Assembly: GCA_035654355.1 (NCBI GenBank)
Contig: DASRXC010000118.1
Location: forward strand, 13,940-77,939
Direction of reading: 5' to 3'
DNA: 64,000 bases
Source of the DNA: JAFAHD01 sp035654355
Lineage (GTDB): Bacteria > Vulcanimicrobiota > Vulcanimicrobiia > Eremiobacterales > Eremiobacteraceae
Below are positions 8,193 to 16,648 of the stretch, piece after piece. The translations under genes and the position numbers were made by a program. Numbering within the stretch: position 1 is the stretch's first letter; each line of letters begins with the position of its first letter. Below the pieces are notes generated by a model. That model was not told the origin of the DNA. It did not search any database and saw only the letters and a program-made list of their open reading frames with translations.

Positions 8193-8566
8193 CGCGAGCC
8201 GCGGCTGGCGCGACTGCCAGCGGAAACCGTGCCGAACAAGCGGCAGCGGAATTCTTGCAAGCTCGCGGCTATCACATCCTCGAGCGCAAGTTCCGCTGTC
8301 GCGGCGGCGAGATCGATCTCATCGCGCTCGACGGCAGCACGCTCGTCTTCATCGAGGTCAAGTTGCGCCGTACCTTGCAGCGCGGCGCGCCGATCGAAGC
8401 GGTCACACCCGTCAAGCAAGCACGCGTCATGCGCGCCGCGCAATCGTACCTCGCCTATTGCGGCCGCGTGTTCGCGCGCATCCGTTTCGATGTCATCAGC
8501 GTGATGCGTACCTCGGCGCGCAGCGAGATCACCCACTTCAAGGCCGCGTTTCCACCCACACGATGA
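8189..8566 (+). CDS. yraN: YraN-family (UPF0102) endonuclease-like protein
   Basis: A 125-aa protein with the UPF0102 pattern: GNRAEQAAAEFLQARGYHILERKFRCRGGEIDLIALD, then VFIEVKLRR. GEIDLIA and FIEVK are the D...ExK core of the restriction-endonuclease fold. The biological role is not settled; in many genomes it is next to rnhB and comM/dprA, as here in part. The GTG start overlaps rnhB by 4 bases and its TGA overlaps the kinase ATG by 4. Confidence 0.93.
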   Translation: MTRAAAGATASGNRAEQAAAEFLQARGYHILERKFRCRGGEIDLIALDGSTLVFIEVKLRRTLQRGAPIEAVTPVKQARVMRAAQSYLAYCGRVFARIRFDVISVMRTSARSEITHFKAAFPPTR

Positions 8567-9573
8567 CGCTTGAGAACGGCGCCGTCCTCGCAGACCGCTA
8601 TCGGATCGTCGAGCGTATTGGCTCGGGCGGCATGGGCGAGGTGTTCCGCGGCTACGATCACGGTCTCGAACGCGATGTCGCGATCAAGGTGCTCGCCGAG
8701 CACTCTGACGAGGTCAACCGTCGTTTCCTCGCCGAGGCGCAGGCGATGGCGCGCCTCAACCATCCGAACATCGTCGCGGTGTATGACGTCGGCATGGATG
8801 GAACGGCTTCGTACATCATCATGGAATACGTGCGCGGTTCGACGATCCGGCACATCGACCGGCGTGCTCTGACGATCGCGCAAGCCACGGACCTCGTGCA
8901 GCAGCTCGTGGCCGCACTGAAATTCGCACACGATCACGACGTCGTGCATCGCGACATCAAGCCGGGTAACGTCATCGTCGGAGAAGATGGCGTGGTCAAG
9001 GTGACCGACTTTGGGTTGGCGCGGCGCATGTCCGATGTCGGTAATCTGTCGCAGAGCAGCGAAATCGTCGGCACGGTCGCGTATCTTCCGCCCGAGCGCT
9101 TCATGGGAAAGACCGGCGACCGGTCGAGCGATCTGTATTCAGTCGGCGTTTTGCTATACGAATTGGTCACAGGAACGCTGCCGTTCGTCGAAGCATCCGA
9201 AGATCTGGTGTCGACGATGATCGCACACGTCAACGAGGTTCCGCGTCCGCCGCGGCTGCTCAATCCCGCGGTACCCGCAGAGGTCGATCGCATTATCGCG
9301 CGCTTGCTCGAAGCGGAGCCCGCGCGCCGCTTCCCGGACGCCGGCGCGCTCGGCGCCGCGCTGCGCTCCGCACGCGAGCGCGGCGGTTCAGGTTGGTCGT
9401 CGACTTTGCCGCCCGCCGCGGCGCTTACCATCACGGCGTCGCGCAGTGCGTACGCGCAAGCGCTTGCGTTGATGGAACGAGGGATCGTGACCGGACGCGA
9501 GGGCGACGCGGACGCCGCCGAACGCAGCTATCGCGCGGCGATCGACGCGCTCGCAGAGGACGGCGATCGATGA
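8563..9573 (+). CDS. Ser/Thr protein kinase, cytosolic, with short C-terminal helical tail
   Basis: A 336-aa Hanks-type kinase. GSGGMGEVFRG (20-30) is the P-loop, K42 the ATP lysine, HRDIKPGN (129-136) the catalytic loop, DFGLA (149-153) the metal loop, and GTVAYLPPE the P+1 loop. No transmembrane helix or PASTA domain follows. The C-terminal 60 residues (AYAQALALMERG, then AERSYRAAIDAL) resemble a single TPR. It overlaps yraN and the next gene by 4 bases each, so it begins a coupled set of kinase, small membrane protein, anchored UspA and LolA-like protein. Confidence 0.95.
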   Translation: MTLENGAVLADRYRIVERIGSGGMGEVFRGYDHGLERDVAIKVLAEHSDEVNRRFLAEAQAMARLNHPNIVAVYDVGMDGTASYIIMEYVRGSTIRHIDRRALTIAQATDLVQQLVAALKFAHDHDVVHRDIKPGNVIVGEDGVVKVTDFGLARRMSDVGNLSQSSEIVGTVAYLPPERFMGKTGDRSSDLYSVGVLLYELVTGTLPFVEASEDLVSTMIAHVNEVPRPPRLLNPAVPAEVDRIIARLLEAEPARRFPDAGALGAALRSARERGGSGWSSTLPPAAALTITASRSAYAQALALMERGIVTGREGDADAAERSYRAAIDALAEDGDR

Positions 9574-9791
9574 CCATCAACTCGCCGGGCCGAATGCGCT
9601 TCAAGGTCTTCACCTCGTTCGCGCTCGCCGCGCTGGGCCTCATCGCGCTCGTGCGATTGTTTTCGATCGCGCCGCCTTCACACACCACGATCGCCGCATA
9701 CGCGATCTTAGTGGTGCTGGTCGGTGCATCGGCGTGGCGCGGCCTCATCTACTTACGCGCGGTGCTGCACGCGCCGGTGAGCCGGCCGTGA
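9570..9791 (+). CDS. Small two-helix membrane protein
   Basis: A 73-aa protein with two hydrophobic segments, about 13-31 (FTSFALAALGLIALVRLF) and 40-58 (IAAYAILVVLVGASAWRGL), and a short basic N-terminus. No family recognised. The ATG overlaps the kinase stop and its stop overlaps the UspA GTG, both by 4 bases. Tight coupling suggests it works with the kinase or the anchored UspA; that is inference. Confidence 0.75.
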   Translation: MTINSPGRMRFKVFTSFALAALGLIALVRLFSIAPPSHTTIAAYAILVVLVGASAWRGLIYLRAVLHAPVSRP

Positions 9792-10402
9792 CGCTCGAGC
9801 CGCTCGGCGTGCTCGTGGCGTTCGTGATCGTCGGCGCGGTCGCGTCGACGCTTTACTGGATGCTGCACCCGGCGCTCAGCCGGTCGGCCATCATCGCGCA
9901 GACGGCCTCGACCCAAGCAAGCGAGATCTCGGGCAAAGTGCTCGTTGTGTTCTCCGCCGATATCAACTCGCTCGTGCTCATGGCGCTTGCCGCCCGCATG
10001 GCCAAGCGCGAACACGCTACCCTCGTCGCCATCTATGTCATCGAGGTGCCGTACACGCTGCCGATCGAGGCCGAGCTGCCTCAAGTCGAACGCCGAGCGC
10101 TCGACTCGCTCAATGCCGCTGAGGAAGTCGCCCGCAAGGCGGGTGTCGACATTGAAACTCGCATGATTCGCGACCGCCAAACCGGAACCGGCGTCATCCG
10201 GGCTGCGCAAGAGGAAGGCGCTAGCCTTATCGTCATGGGCACGTACCGCGAGCACGGGTATGCCGGCGCGCCGTTAGCCAAAGCGATCGAGTTCGTGACG
10301 ACCCACTCGACCACTGACGTGCTCATCGGCGTGTCAAGCATCGATACTAAGAGCATGCTCAGCGTTGCGTCGGACACGGGCGACAAAGGGGGCAATCGAT
10401 GA
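9788..10402 (+). CDS. Membrane-anchored universal stress (UspA-like) protein
   Basis: A 204-aa protein with an N-terminal membrane segment (about 5-24, GVLVAFVIVGAVASTLYWML) followed by a UspA fold from about 47: GKVLVVFSADINSLVLMALAARMAKR, then AAQEEGASLIVMGTYREHGYAG. The usual G-x2-G-x9-G-S/T nucleotide motif is only partly kept. Most UspA proteins are soluble, so the anchor is unusual. The GTG start overlaps the small membrane gene, and TGA overlaps the next ATG, by 4 bases each. Confidence 0.82.
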   Translation: MTLEPLGVLVAFVIVGAVASTLYWMLHPALSRSAIIAQTASTQASEISGKVLVVFSADINSLVLMALAARMAKREHATLVAIYVIEVPYTLPIEAELPQVERRALDSLNAAEEVARKAGVDIETRMIRDRQTGTGVIRAAQEEGASLIVMGTYREHGYAGAPLAKAIEFVTTHSTTDVLIGVSSIDTKSMLSVASDTGDKGGNR

Positions 10403-11076
10403 GAGGTACGCGCATCGCGACGGTTTTTGTGTCAGCGGCGTTGGCCGGGTCGTGCATTGGCGCATCCGCGCCCTCTGCGGCAGCACCGGCCACGCTCCCT
10501 ACGACGCCAGAGCAATTCATTGCGTTACTGCAATCGTCATGGGATTCGCTCAAGTCATATCAAGCGACGATCACAGCGCGCGAGTACCTCAATGGCAAAA
10601 TCCAAGACCGCGTCTATGTGATCAAATTCCAAAAACCGACAAGCGTGCGCCTCGACATCGTCGGCGGCGACGGAAAAGGAAGCGCCGCGGTCTGGCAAGG
10701 CGGAGACCGCGTGAACGGCCATCAAGGTGGATTCTTGTCGATGATCCACCTCAATGTCAACATCCACGCGAAAATCGCCACCTCGATGCGCGGTCGTACG
10801 ATCGCCGACGCCCCCTTCGGCTCAGCGCTCGAACACATCAAATCGACGAAATGGAAGTCGACGCAGGTGACTGTGTCAGACGACCGGTCCAGCTGGACCG
10901 GTGAAGCGGAAGATCCATCGCAGAACAACGGCGTGACCAAAGAGGTGCTGACGTTGGCCGCCGATGGGCTGCCGGTCGAGGTGACCGAGTTCGAGGGCGA
11001 CCAAACCGTGCGCCACGAGACCTATTCGGATATCCAGCTCAACGTCGACTTTCCAGGGTCGACCTGGCAGATCTAG
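10399..11076 (+). CDS. Exported LolA-like (outer-membrane-lipoprotein sorting fold) protein
   Basis: A 225-aa protein with an N-terminal signal sequence (about 1-29, cleaving after an Ala-rich stretch). The mature part reads LLQSSWDSLKSYQATITAREYLNGKIQDRVYVIKFQKPTSVRLDIVG: helix plus antiparallel strands like LolA/LolB/DUF1571 proteins, which bind lipid or lipoprotein. No lipobox Cys is obvious. It is the last gene of the overlapped kinase set, and its stop overlaps the convergent 11073-11411 gene by 4 bases. The family call rests on pattern only. Confidence 0.6.
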   Translation: MRGTRIATVFVSAALAGSCIGASAPSAAAPATLPTTPEQFIALLQSSWDSLKSYQATITAREYLNGKIQDRVYVIKFQKPTSVRLDIVGGDGKGSAAVWQGGDRVNGHQGGFLSMIHLNVNIHAKIATSMRGRTIADAPFGSALEHIKSTKWKSTQVTVSDDRSSWTGEAEDPSQNNGVTKEVLTLAADGLPVEVTEFEGDQTVRHETYSDIQLNVDFPGSTWQI

Positions 11077-11411
11077 GCTTCTCCGGTCGCCTCGCGATCC
11101 TCGAGCTCTGCTGAGGCATCTTCGTACGCTCGGCGCAACGCGAGCAGGCATTGATGGCGTGTGACGTCTTTTGGTTCGGGTGTCGCGTCTGATCCGAGAT
11201 CGCCGGTCTCGAACACGCCGTATTTCTTCTCCAGCGCGGTGACGTACGTGTCGATGTCGGTGTGCACCTCGTCGAATTCCTTGATGAGGCGTTGCAGTTC
11301 GGGCGTCAATGAATGTTCGACCGCTGCGAGCCGTTCGGCGTCGTCGGGCCCAGTGAATTTCTTCCAGCGGGCGACCATCGGGTCGAGGCGTTCCCAGACC
11401 TGCTCGGCCAT
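11073..11411 (-). CDS. Hypothetical protein, 112 aa, helical
   Basis: Start at ATG 11411, preceded by AAGGAG about 6 bases upstream, gives MAEQVWERLDPMVARWKKFT. The product is acidic, soluble and mostly helical, with no Cys-rich motif until a lone Cys. No family recognised. It lies 7 bases after the sugar permease stop on the same strand and may be the last gene of that operon. Confidence 0.65.
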   Translation of the reverse strand: MAEQVWERLDPMVARWKKFTGPDDAERLAAVEHSLTPELQRLIKEFDEVHTDIDTYVTALEKKYGVFETGDLGSDATPEPKDVTRHQCLLALRRAYEDASAELEDREATGEA

Positions 11412-11418
11412 AATCTCC

Positions 11419-12474
11419 TTACCCTGACGTGAAGTAGCGCTTGCGCAGTTCATCGAGCAGCACGGCAGCTAATATCACCACGCCGAGCACGACCTCCTGC
11501 GCGTACGATTGGACGTTCAGCAAGTTCATCAGATTGTACAACATCCCGATGAGCAGCGCGCCGACGAACGTGCCGACCAGAGAGCCGCGCCCACCCATCA
11601 ACGAGGTGCCGCCGACGACGACCGCCGCAATCGACTGCAACTCGTAGCCCGCTCCGGACTGCGGGATGCCCGAATTCAGCCGGCCTGCAAGCAGCAGGCT
11701 CGCGATGCCTGCAAGCGCGCCCGAGATCACATAGACGCTGAGCTTGACGAGAAACACGTTGACGCCCGAGAGGCGCGCCGCTTCTTCGTTGCCGCCGATG
11801 GCATAGACGTAGCGGCCAAAACGCGTGCGCGTGAGCACGAAGTGTCCTGCGACGACGATCGCGAGCATCACGATGACCGGCACGGGGATGCCGGGGATGT
11901 TGAAGATGTGGCCGACGCCGATGAGACCGCTGCCGATGAAGTTGAACGCCTGGTTGTTGATCTCGATCGGCTGGCCGCCAGTATAAAGGAAGGCAGCGCC
12001 GCGTGCTATGAGCATCATCGCGAGCGTCGTGATGAACGGCGGCAGATTGAAGCGCACGACCGGCAGGCCGTTGATCGCGCCCGCGGCGCCGCCGACGCTC
12101 ACGCCGACGAGTGTCGCCAGCATCACGCCCAGCGCGACAGACGACTCGGCCGAAAGCACGCCGGCCATCAGCACACCCGACAGCGCGATGAGCGAGCCGA
12201 CCGACAGATCGATCCCAGCCGTGATTATGACAAACGTCTGGCCCGCTGCGAGAATCGCGTTAACCGAGATCTGGCGCAGAACGTTGAGCACGTTACCGGG
12301 CGAGAGGAAATCGCCGTGCGTGAATCCATTGAGAATGCCGAGCAAAATCGCGAGTCCGGCGATTAGCGCTGCCGCGCGTATCGCGGCGTTACGGCGCCCG
12401 CGAGCCGCGGCTTGTGCGGCAGCAGCTTCGCCTGCTTCGACGCTTTGAGCGGTGGGCGGTAACACGCCTGCCAT
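11419..12474 (-). CDS. rbsC: Ribose-type sugar ABC transporter permease
   Basis: A 351-aa membrane protein with about 8-10 helices. FVIITAGIDLSVGSLIALSGVLMA (about 80-105) is the diagnostic signature of RbsC/XylH/AraH permeases, and GGNEEAARLSGVNV is the cytoplasmic EAA-like loop that contacts the ATPase. The N-terminal 30 residues are Ala/Gln-rich and cytoplasmic. It is the third gene of the binding protein, ATPase and permease operon. The sugar cannot be told from sequence, so the symbol marks family, not substrate. Confidence 0.92.
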   Translation of the reverse strand: MAGVLPPTAQSVEAGEAAAAQAAARGRRNAAIRAAALIAGLAILLGILNGFTHGDFLSPGNVLNVLRQISVNAILAAGQTFVIITAGIDLSVGSLIALSGVLMAGVLSAESSVALGVMLATLVGVSVGGAAGAINGLPVVRFNLPPFITTLAMMLIARGAAFLYTGGQPIEINNQAFNFIGSGLIGVGHIFNIPGIPVPVIVMLAIVVAGHFVLTRTRFGRYVYAIGGNEEAARLSGVNVFLVKLSVYVISGALAGIASLLLAGRLNSGIPQSGAGYELQSIAAVVVGGTSLMGGRGSLVGTFVGALLIGMLYNLMNLLNVQSYAQEVVLGVVILAAVLLDELRKRYFTSG

Positions 12475-12477
12475 AAG

Positions 12478-13983
12478 TTATTGCGTTCCCGTCGCCAAGC
12501 GGATGATGGTCTCGGGGGTCGCTTCGTCACGTGCGAACTCGCGGACGATGCGGCCGCCGTACATCACGCCGATGCGCATCGACATACCCAACACCTCGGG
12601 CAGTTCCGATGAGACCATGATGATGCCGGTGCCCGACTTGGCCAAGGAGACGATAAGATCGTAGATCTCGGCCTTTGCGCCAACGTCGATCCCGCGCGTC
12701 GGCTCGTCGAAACAGATGAGCGTCGCCCGCTCGAGCAGCCATTTCGCCAACACGACTTTTTGCTGGTTGCCGCCTGAGAGCGAGCGCACAGCTTGTTCGA
12801 TCGAGCGCGCGCGCACGTGCAATTCTGCCGACAAGGTCGCCACGGCGCTCGTCTCCTTGCGCTGGTCAATGACGCCCAGCGTCGAGAAATCCGTGAGGTG
12901 CGGCAGCGTCACATTCTCGCGGATCGACATGCCGAGGATTAGGCCTTGCGTCTTGCGGTCTTCCGTGACCAGCGCCAGACCGGCTGCGATGCCGTCGTGC
13001 GGACTCCGTAGGTCGAGCGTCTTTCCCGAAAGCGTGACGGTCCCAGAATCGTATCGATCGGCGCCGCAGATCGCGCGCAACAGCGACGTGCGGCCCGAGC
13101 CGACCAGTCCAGCGATGCCGTAGATTTCGCCGGCGTACACATCGAGGTTGACATCGTTGATGCGGTTGCGCGTGGTCAAGCCGCGCACGCTCAGCAGCGG
13201 CGTCGTGTGCGGCGGATCCGGCGGCAAGACCGGGTAGTGCGCCTCGAGCGCGCGCCCGACCATCAGCTTGATGACCTCATCCTGCGTGAAGTCAGCGCGC
13301 GGTTTGGTGACGATGAGGTGGCCGTCGCGGAACACCGTGATACGGTCGGCGATCGCGAACACCTCTTCGAGCCGGTGCGAGATGTACACCACGCCGACGC
13401 CGTGCGCGGTCAGCGTTTTGATGATGCCGAAGAGCCGGTCGACTTCTTGCCCCGTTAACGCGGCTGATGGCTCGTCCATGAAGATAACGCGCGCCTCGAC
13501 CGAAAGCGCCTTGGCGATCTCGATCATCTGTTGTTGCGCAACCGAGAGCGTGCGGACTTGCGCGTCGAGCGGCACGGTGACGCCAAGGCGGGCGAGCGCG
13601 GCAGCCGCACGCACGTGGAGCTCGCGTGTATCGATCGCCATGCCGCGCACCGGCTCGTGGCCGAGCTCGATATTCTCGGCTGCGCTCAGCTGCGGCACCA
13701 GATTGAATTCTTGATGGATGACCGCGATGCCGAGCGCTTCTGATTGACGCGGCGATGCGATCGTGACCGGCTTGCCTTCGACTTCGATGCTGCCCGCATC
13801 GGCCGGCACGGCGCCCGACAGGATGTTCACGAGCGTCGACTTGCCCGCGCCGTTCTCGCCGACAAGCGCATGCACTTCGCCGGGGTATACGTCGAAATCG
13901 ATGCCGTCGAGCGCGTGCACGCCCGGATATGACTTGGAGATGCCGCGCAAGACGAGGTACGGCGCGGCCTGCGCGATCGCCAT
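12478..13983 (-). CDS. rbsA: Ribose-type sugar ABC transporter ATP-binding protein (two domains)
   Basis: A 501-aa tandem ATPase. Domain 1 (about 8-245) has Walker A GENGAGKST, signature LSVAQQQMIEIAKAL and Walker B VIFMDEPSAAL. Domain 2 (about 260-500) has a degenerate Walker A GLVGSGRTSLL, signature LSGGNQQKVVLAKWL and LICFDEPTRGIDVGAK. A first active domain with a degenerate second is normal for the RbsA/MglA class. It lies between rbsB and rbsC with 3-5 base gaps. Confidence 0.95.
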   Translation of the reverse strand: MAIAQAAPYLVLRGISKSYPGVHALDGIDFDVYPGEVHALVGENGAGKSTLVNILSGAVPADAGSIEVEGKPVTIASPRQSEALGIAVIHQEFNLVPQLSAAENIELGHEPVRGMAIDTRELHVRAAAALARLGVTVPLDAQVRTLSVAQQQMIEIAKALSVEARVIFMDEPSAALTGQEVDRLFGIIKTLTAHGVGVVYISHRLEEVFAIADRITVFRDGHLIVTKPRADFTQDEVIKLMVGRALEAHYPVLPPDPPHTTPLLSVRGLTTRNRINDVNLDVYAGEIYGIAGLVGSGRTSLLRAICGADRYDSGTVTLSGKTLDLRSPHDGIAAGLALVTEDRKTQGLILGMSIRENVTLPHLTDFSTLGVIDQRKETSAVATLSAELHVRARSIEQAVRSLSGGNQQKVVLAKWLLERATLICFDEPTRGIDVGAKAEIYDLIVSLAKSGTGIIMVSSELPEVLGMSMRIGVMYGGRIVREFARDEATPETIIRLATGTQ

Positions 13984-13988
13984 GCGAT

Positions 13989-14930
13989 CTATTTCGCCGC
14001 TGCTGGCCCCGTGTAAGAACCGACGGTCACCGGGATCTTCGCCGGCGGCGTCGAGCCCGTGAAATAATCGTGGATGGCGTCGATCGTGAGCTTGCCGATC
14101 TGGTCCGGATACTGCTGCGGATCGCCGATCATCAGTCCTTGATCGATCTTGCCGCGCGCGACGGGCGTCGCGTCATACCCAACGATCTTGACCTGGCCGG
14201 TCTTACCCGCGCTCTTGACCGCGGCAAGCGCGCCGAGCGCAGAATCATCGTTGATGCCGAACACGCCGCTGATCGTCGGATAGGTCTGCAAAAGGTTATC
14301 CATCACGGTGGTCGCGGTCGCTTGGTCGCCGCCGGCAGTCTGATCAGCGACGATCTTGACGTCCGGACAGTTCGCGGCGAGCCCTTCTTTAAATCCCTTG
14401 ACGCGATCTTGCACGGACGTCACTTCAGGCTGATCAATGATCGCGATGGTGCCTTTGCCCCCGAGCGCCTTGCACATGAGTTGGGCGGCCACGCGTCCGC
14501 CTTGCACGTTGTCGGACGCGACGTGCGAGATGACCGTTCCTTTCGCCGCCGTGCTCGCGATGTCGGCGGTGAACACCGGTATGCCGGCGTTGTTCGCTTC
14601 GACGATCGCCGGCCCGACAGCGGTCGAGTCGACAGGCGTCAAGACGATCGCGCTCACGTGCTTGCTGATGAAGTCTTCGACTTGCGACGTCTGGCGGTTC
14701 TGATCGCGGTTCGCATCGGTGAAGTTGATCGAGTAGCCGTACTTGCTCGCTTCATCCCGCATGCCTTTCTCCATCGCGACGTAGAACTGCGCTTGGAGAT
14801 CTTGGATGGAGACACCGATGGACTTGGCGCCCGACGGCGCTGCCGTCGTTGGTGCACTGCTCTTCGCGCACCCCGACGCGAGCAGCGTGAGGGCGATTAG
14901 CGCGAGTCCTGCGATGCGATTATGTCGCAA
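13989..14930 (-). CDS. rbsB: Sugar ABC transporter substrate-binding lipoprotein (RbsB-like)
   Basis: A periplasmic-binding protein of type 1 fold. Start set at TTG 14930 because GGAGG lies 5 bases upstream and gives a clean lipoprotein signal MRHNRIAGLALIALTLLASG with lipid Cys right after; ATG 14945 is an alternative five codons upstream. Later blocks, GVSIQDLQAQFYVAMEKGMR, DANRDQNRQTSQVEDFISK and VFGINDDSALGALAAVKSAG, match RbsB-type proteins. It delivers sugar (or autoinducer-like ligand) to the permease. First gene of the operon, below a predicted promoter and repeat operator. Confidence 0.93.
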   Translation of the reverse strand: MRHNRIAGLALIALTLLASGCAKSSAPTTAAPSGAKSIGVSIQDLQAQFYVAMEKGMRDEASKYGYSINFTDANRDQNRQTSQVEDFISKHVSAIVLTPVDSTAVGPAIVEANNAGIPVFTADIASTAAKGTVISHVASDNVQGGRVAAQLMCKALGGKGTIAIIDQPEVTSVQDRVKGFKEGLAANCPDVKIVADQTAGGDQATATTVMDNLLQTYPTISGVFGINDDSALGALAAVKSAGKTGQVKIVGYDATPVARGKIDQGLMIGDPQQYPDQIGKLTIDAIHDYFTGSTPPAKIPVTVGSYTGPAAAK

Positions 14931-15009
14931 ATGATCCTCCACCATTGACGTCGACCGTCCTGCGGACCGATACGGCTCGCATAAACGTTCGAACCTGCTT
15001 GGCCGGGCC

Positions 15010-15050
15010 TATCCACACGGCTTGGCATCCTTTGTGTGGATATGTGGATA
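15010..15050. promoter_or_regulatory. Triple octamer repeat, likely operator of the rbs-type operon
   Basis: TATCCACA occurs once on the plus strand (15010-15017) and twice on the minus strand as tandem TGTGGATA (15035-15042 and 15043-15050). The set sits immediately downstream of the predicted minus-strand -10, the usual place for a repressor site. Seen directly; the bound protein is unknown. Confidence 0.5.
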
Positions 15051-15058
15051 GCCGCGGC

Positions 15059-15086
15059 ATACTACTTTAAGCCGACCTAAAGGCAA
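15059..15086 (-). promoter_or_regulatory. Predicted promoter of the rbs-type operon
   Basis: On the minus strand TTGCCT (15086-15081) and TAGTAT (15064-15059) are spaced 16 bases apart. It is the best sigma70-type match upstream of the binding-protein gene and would start transcription near 15052, inside the octamer cluster. Confidence 0.45.
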
Positions 15087-15232
15087 TGATGACGTTGGCT
15101 GATCGGCCATTGGCGCCCACTACGAGGCGCGCGCGAGTAATTCCCCGGAACGGTGCTTTCGTAAAAAGCGTAAAAAACGGACGCGCCGGTCGCCCTATGC
15201 GGCCGGCGCGAGATTTTGCCGGAGAGGAGTGC

Positions 15233-15874
15233 CTACCGATCGTCACCGTCGTGGCGGTCGTTGTCGCCTTTGTGCCCGTTGGCGTTGCCGTTGCCGTGCC
15301 GGCCGTTCCACTGGTTTGTGTTGCGCCCGTTGTTGCGGACGTAGTTCCGGTTGTTGTTGGCATAGTTGCGGTCATCCGCATCCCGCACCGTCCGCGTCCT
15401 CGAGTACGTGTACGTCGGATACGTGTAGGCGGGATAGCTGTATGTCGGATAGCTGTAGCTCGGCTGGTAGACCGGATAGTTCGCATACCCATAACCCGGC
15501 TGCGGGTAGTTGGAGTTCGGATAGTAGACCGACGGGTTTGACCCGCAGTATTGCTCCGATCCATCCCACGAGCATGGCGAGCCGTTCGTGCCGGTGTACA
15601 GCACCTGGCCGTTGGGGTAGACGATTCGTCCGTCCGCATACACCGTGCCGCCGTCAGGCGTGTACCCGACGACCGTGTTATGCGCCACGTTCTTGTTGTG
15701 CACGTTTTCGTAGATGACAATGCCGGCGATCGCGGCTGCAGCTCCGAGGATGATGTTGCGCGTCGACGCGGCGCCGTCCGCCCGCACGGGGCGCGCTATC
15801 GAGAGCGCGACGATCAGAGCCAGAGCAGCTGCGACGAGCGGCCTGGCGATCGCTTGGTAGTTCTTGGTGTTCAT
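15233..15874 (-). CDS. Exported Tyr/Pro- and Asn/His-rich protein
   Basis: A 213-aa protein from ATG 15874 (GGAGGT about 10 bases upstream). It starts with a signal-like segment (IARPLVAAALALIVALSIA) and a second hydrophobic stretch (NIILGAAAAIAGIVIY). VVGYTPDGGTVYADGRIVYPNGQ is a short YD-like motif. Residues about 120-165 are a Tyr/Pro repeat (SYPTYSYPAYTYPTYTY), and the tail is Asn/Arg/Gly/His-rich. Low-complexity export products of this kind are often cell-surface or matrix proteins; no family is recognised. Codon use is normal for the window. Confidence 0.7.
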   Translation of the reverse strand: MNTKNYQAIARPLVAAALALIVALSIARPVRADGAASTRNIILGAAAAIAGIVIYENVHNKNVAHNTVVGYTPDGGTVYADGRIVYPNGQVLYTGTNGSPCSWDGSEQYCGSNPSVYYPNSNYPQPGYGYANYPVYQPSYSYPTYSYPAYTYPTYTYSRTRTVRDADDRNYANNNRNYVRNNGRNTNQWNGRHGNGNANGHKGDNDRHDGDDR

Positions 15875-16017
15875 CGAGAGTAGACCTCCGCATATACTGT
15901 ACGCATGCGGACTGGGAATGCGTTGCGCTCTCAGCACAATCCCAACGTTCTTTTTCCAAATACTAAGGCGGAAGCGCCGCCCAGCGCTTCCGCCCTCGCC
16001 CAGCTGCTCGGCCCGTA

Positions 16018-16494
16018 CTAGAACTGCTTGACGGCCGCAGCCACTGGTACCACGCCGGCGATCCTCCACCCGTCCTTCGTCTTTGTGCAGGTCGTCACGA
16101 CGACAGCATTCGCGGTATACGGGGACCCTCCGACGGTCGCGGTGACACTCATCGGCGCGATGACGTCAGCGGTCGTCGCGCTGCGCAACGTGATGTGCGT
16201 GTTGGTGTAGTCGGGCCGCGCGTTCCACACACCCGAGAAGAGTCTTTGGAGGTGGTTGCTGACGGCGGTCATGCCGAATACCGGGCCCGAGAGCGTCAGC
16301 CACACGAGGTTCGGGTCGTTCCACAGCAGCGCTTGCACGCCCGAGAGGTTGTGCAGGTTCTGCTGGCCGATGAACTGCGTGAACAGGGCGCGCACGTCTT
16401 GCATGTCGCGCGTTGCTGTGTCGGCCCGCGCGGGCACGCTGGTGCTGAGAAGCACCAATGATGCAAGAGCCACAAACGTAAGGCGAGTCAACAT
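16018..16494 (-). CDS. Exported NTF2-like (SnoaL/DUF4440-type) protein
   Basis: A 158-aa product with an N-terminal signal peptide (MLTRLTFVALASLVLLSTSV, cut near ARA). The mature part, DVRALFTQFIGQQNLHNLSGVQALLWNDPNLVWL, VFGMTAVSNHLQRLF, and a closing strand GWRIAGVVPV, follows the cone-shaped NTF2/SnoaL fold used by ketosteroid-isomerase-like and SgcJ-type proteins. The two polar positions of a true enzyme cannot be assigned, so it may be a binding protein. It is divergent from the HdeA-like gene. Confidence 0.72.
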   Translation of the reverse strand: MLTRLTFVALASLVLLSTSVPARADTATRDMQDVRALFTQFIGQQNLHNLSGVQALLWNDPNLVWLTLSGPVFGMTAVSNHLQRLFSGVWNARPDYTNTHITLRSATTADVIAPMSVTATVGGSPYTANAVVVTTCTKTKDGWRIAGVVPVAAAVKQF

Positions 16495-16648
16495 CTGACT
16501 GTCTGTCCTTTCCTGGTCGAGTCTAGTTTTCTGGCGCGACGGTTCACCCGCAAGCGCCCGATTTCCCGCGACATGCTAACTACGCACAGGTTCGGGACGC
16601 CCGCCGTCCAAGCAGACGCCACTGGCCGCTTGCACATAAGGAGACGAT

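Noticed and set aside
11509..12366. Long Asp/Arg-rich open frame antisense to the rbsC-type permease
   Set aside because: High GC leaves antisense frames open; the permease on the other strand is clearly real and the antisense product is low-complexity with no domain.
13929..14900. Long frame antisense to the sugar-binding protein
   Set aside because: Same cause; the minus-strand lipoprotein is a strong match and the antisense product is Arg/Asp-rich noise.
15009..15050. Cluster of DnaA-box-like octamers as a replication origin
   Set aside because: Only three copies, no AT-rich unwinding region, no dnaA/dnaN/gyrB nearby; an operator is more likely.
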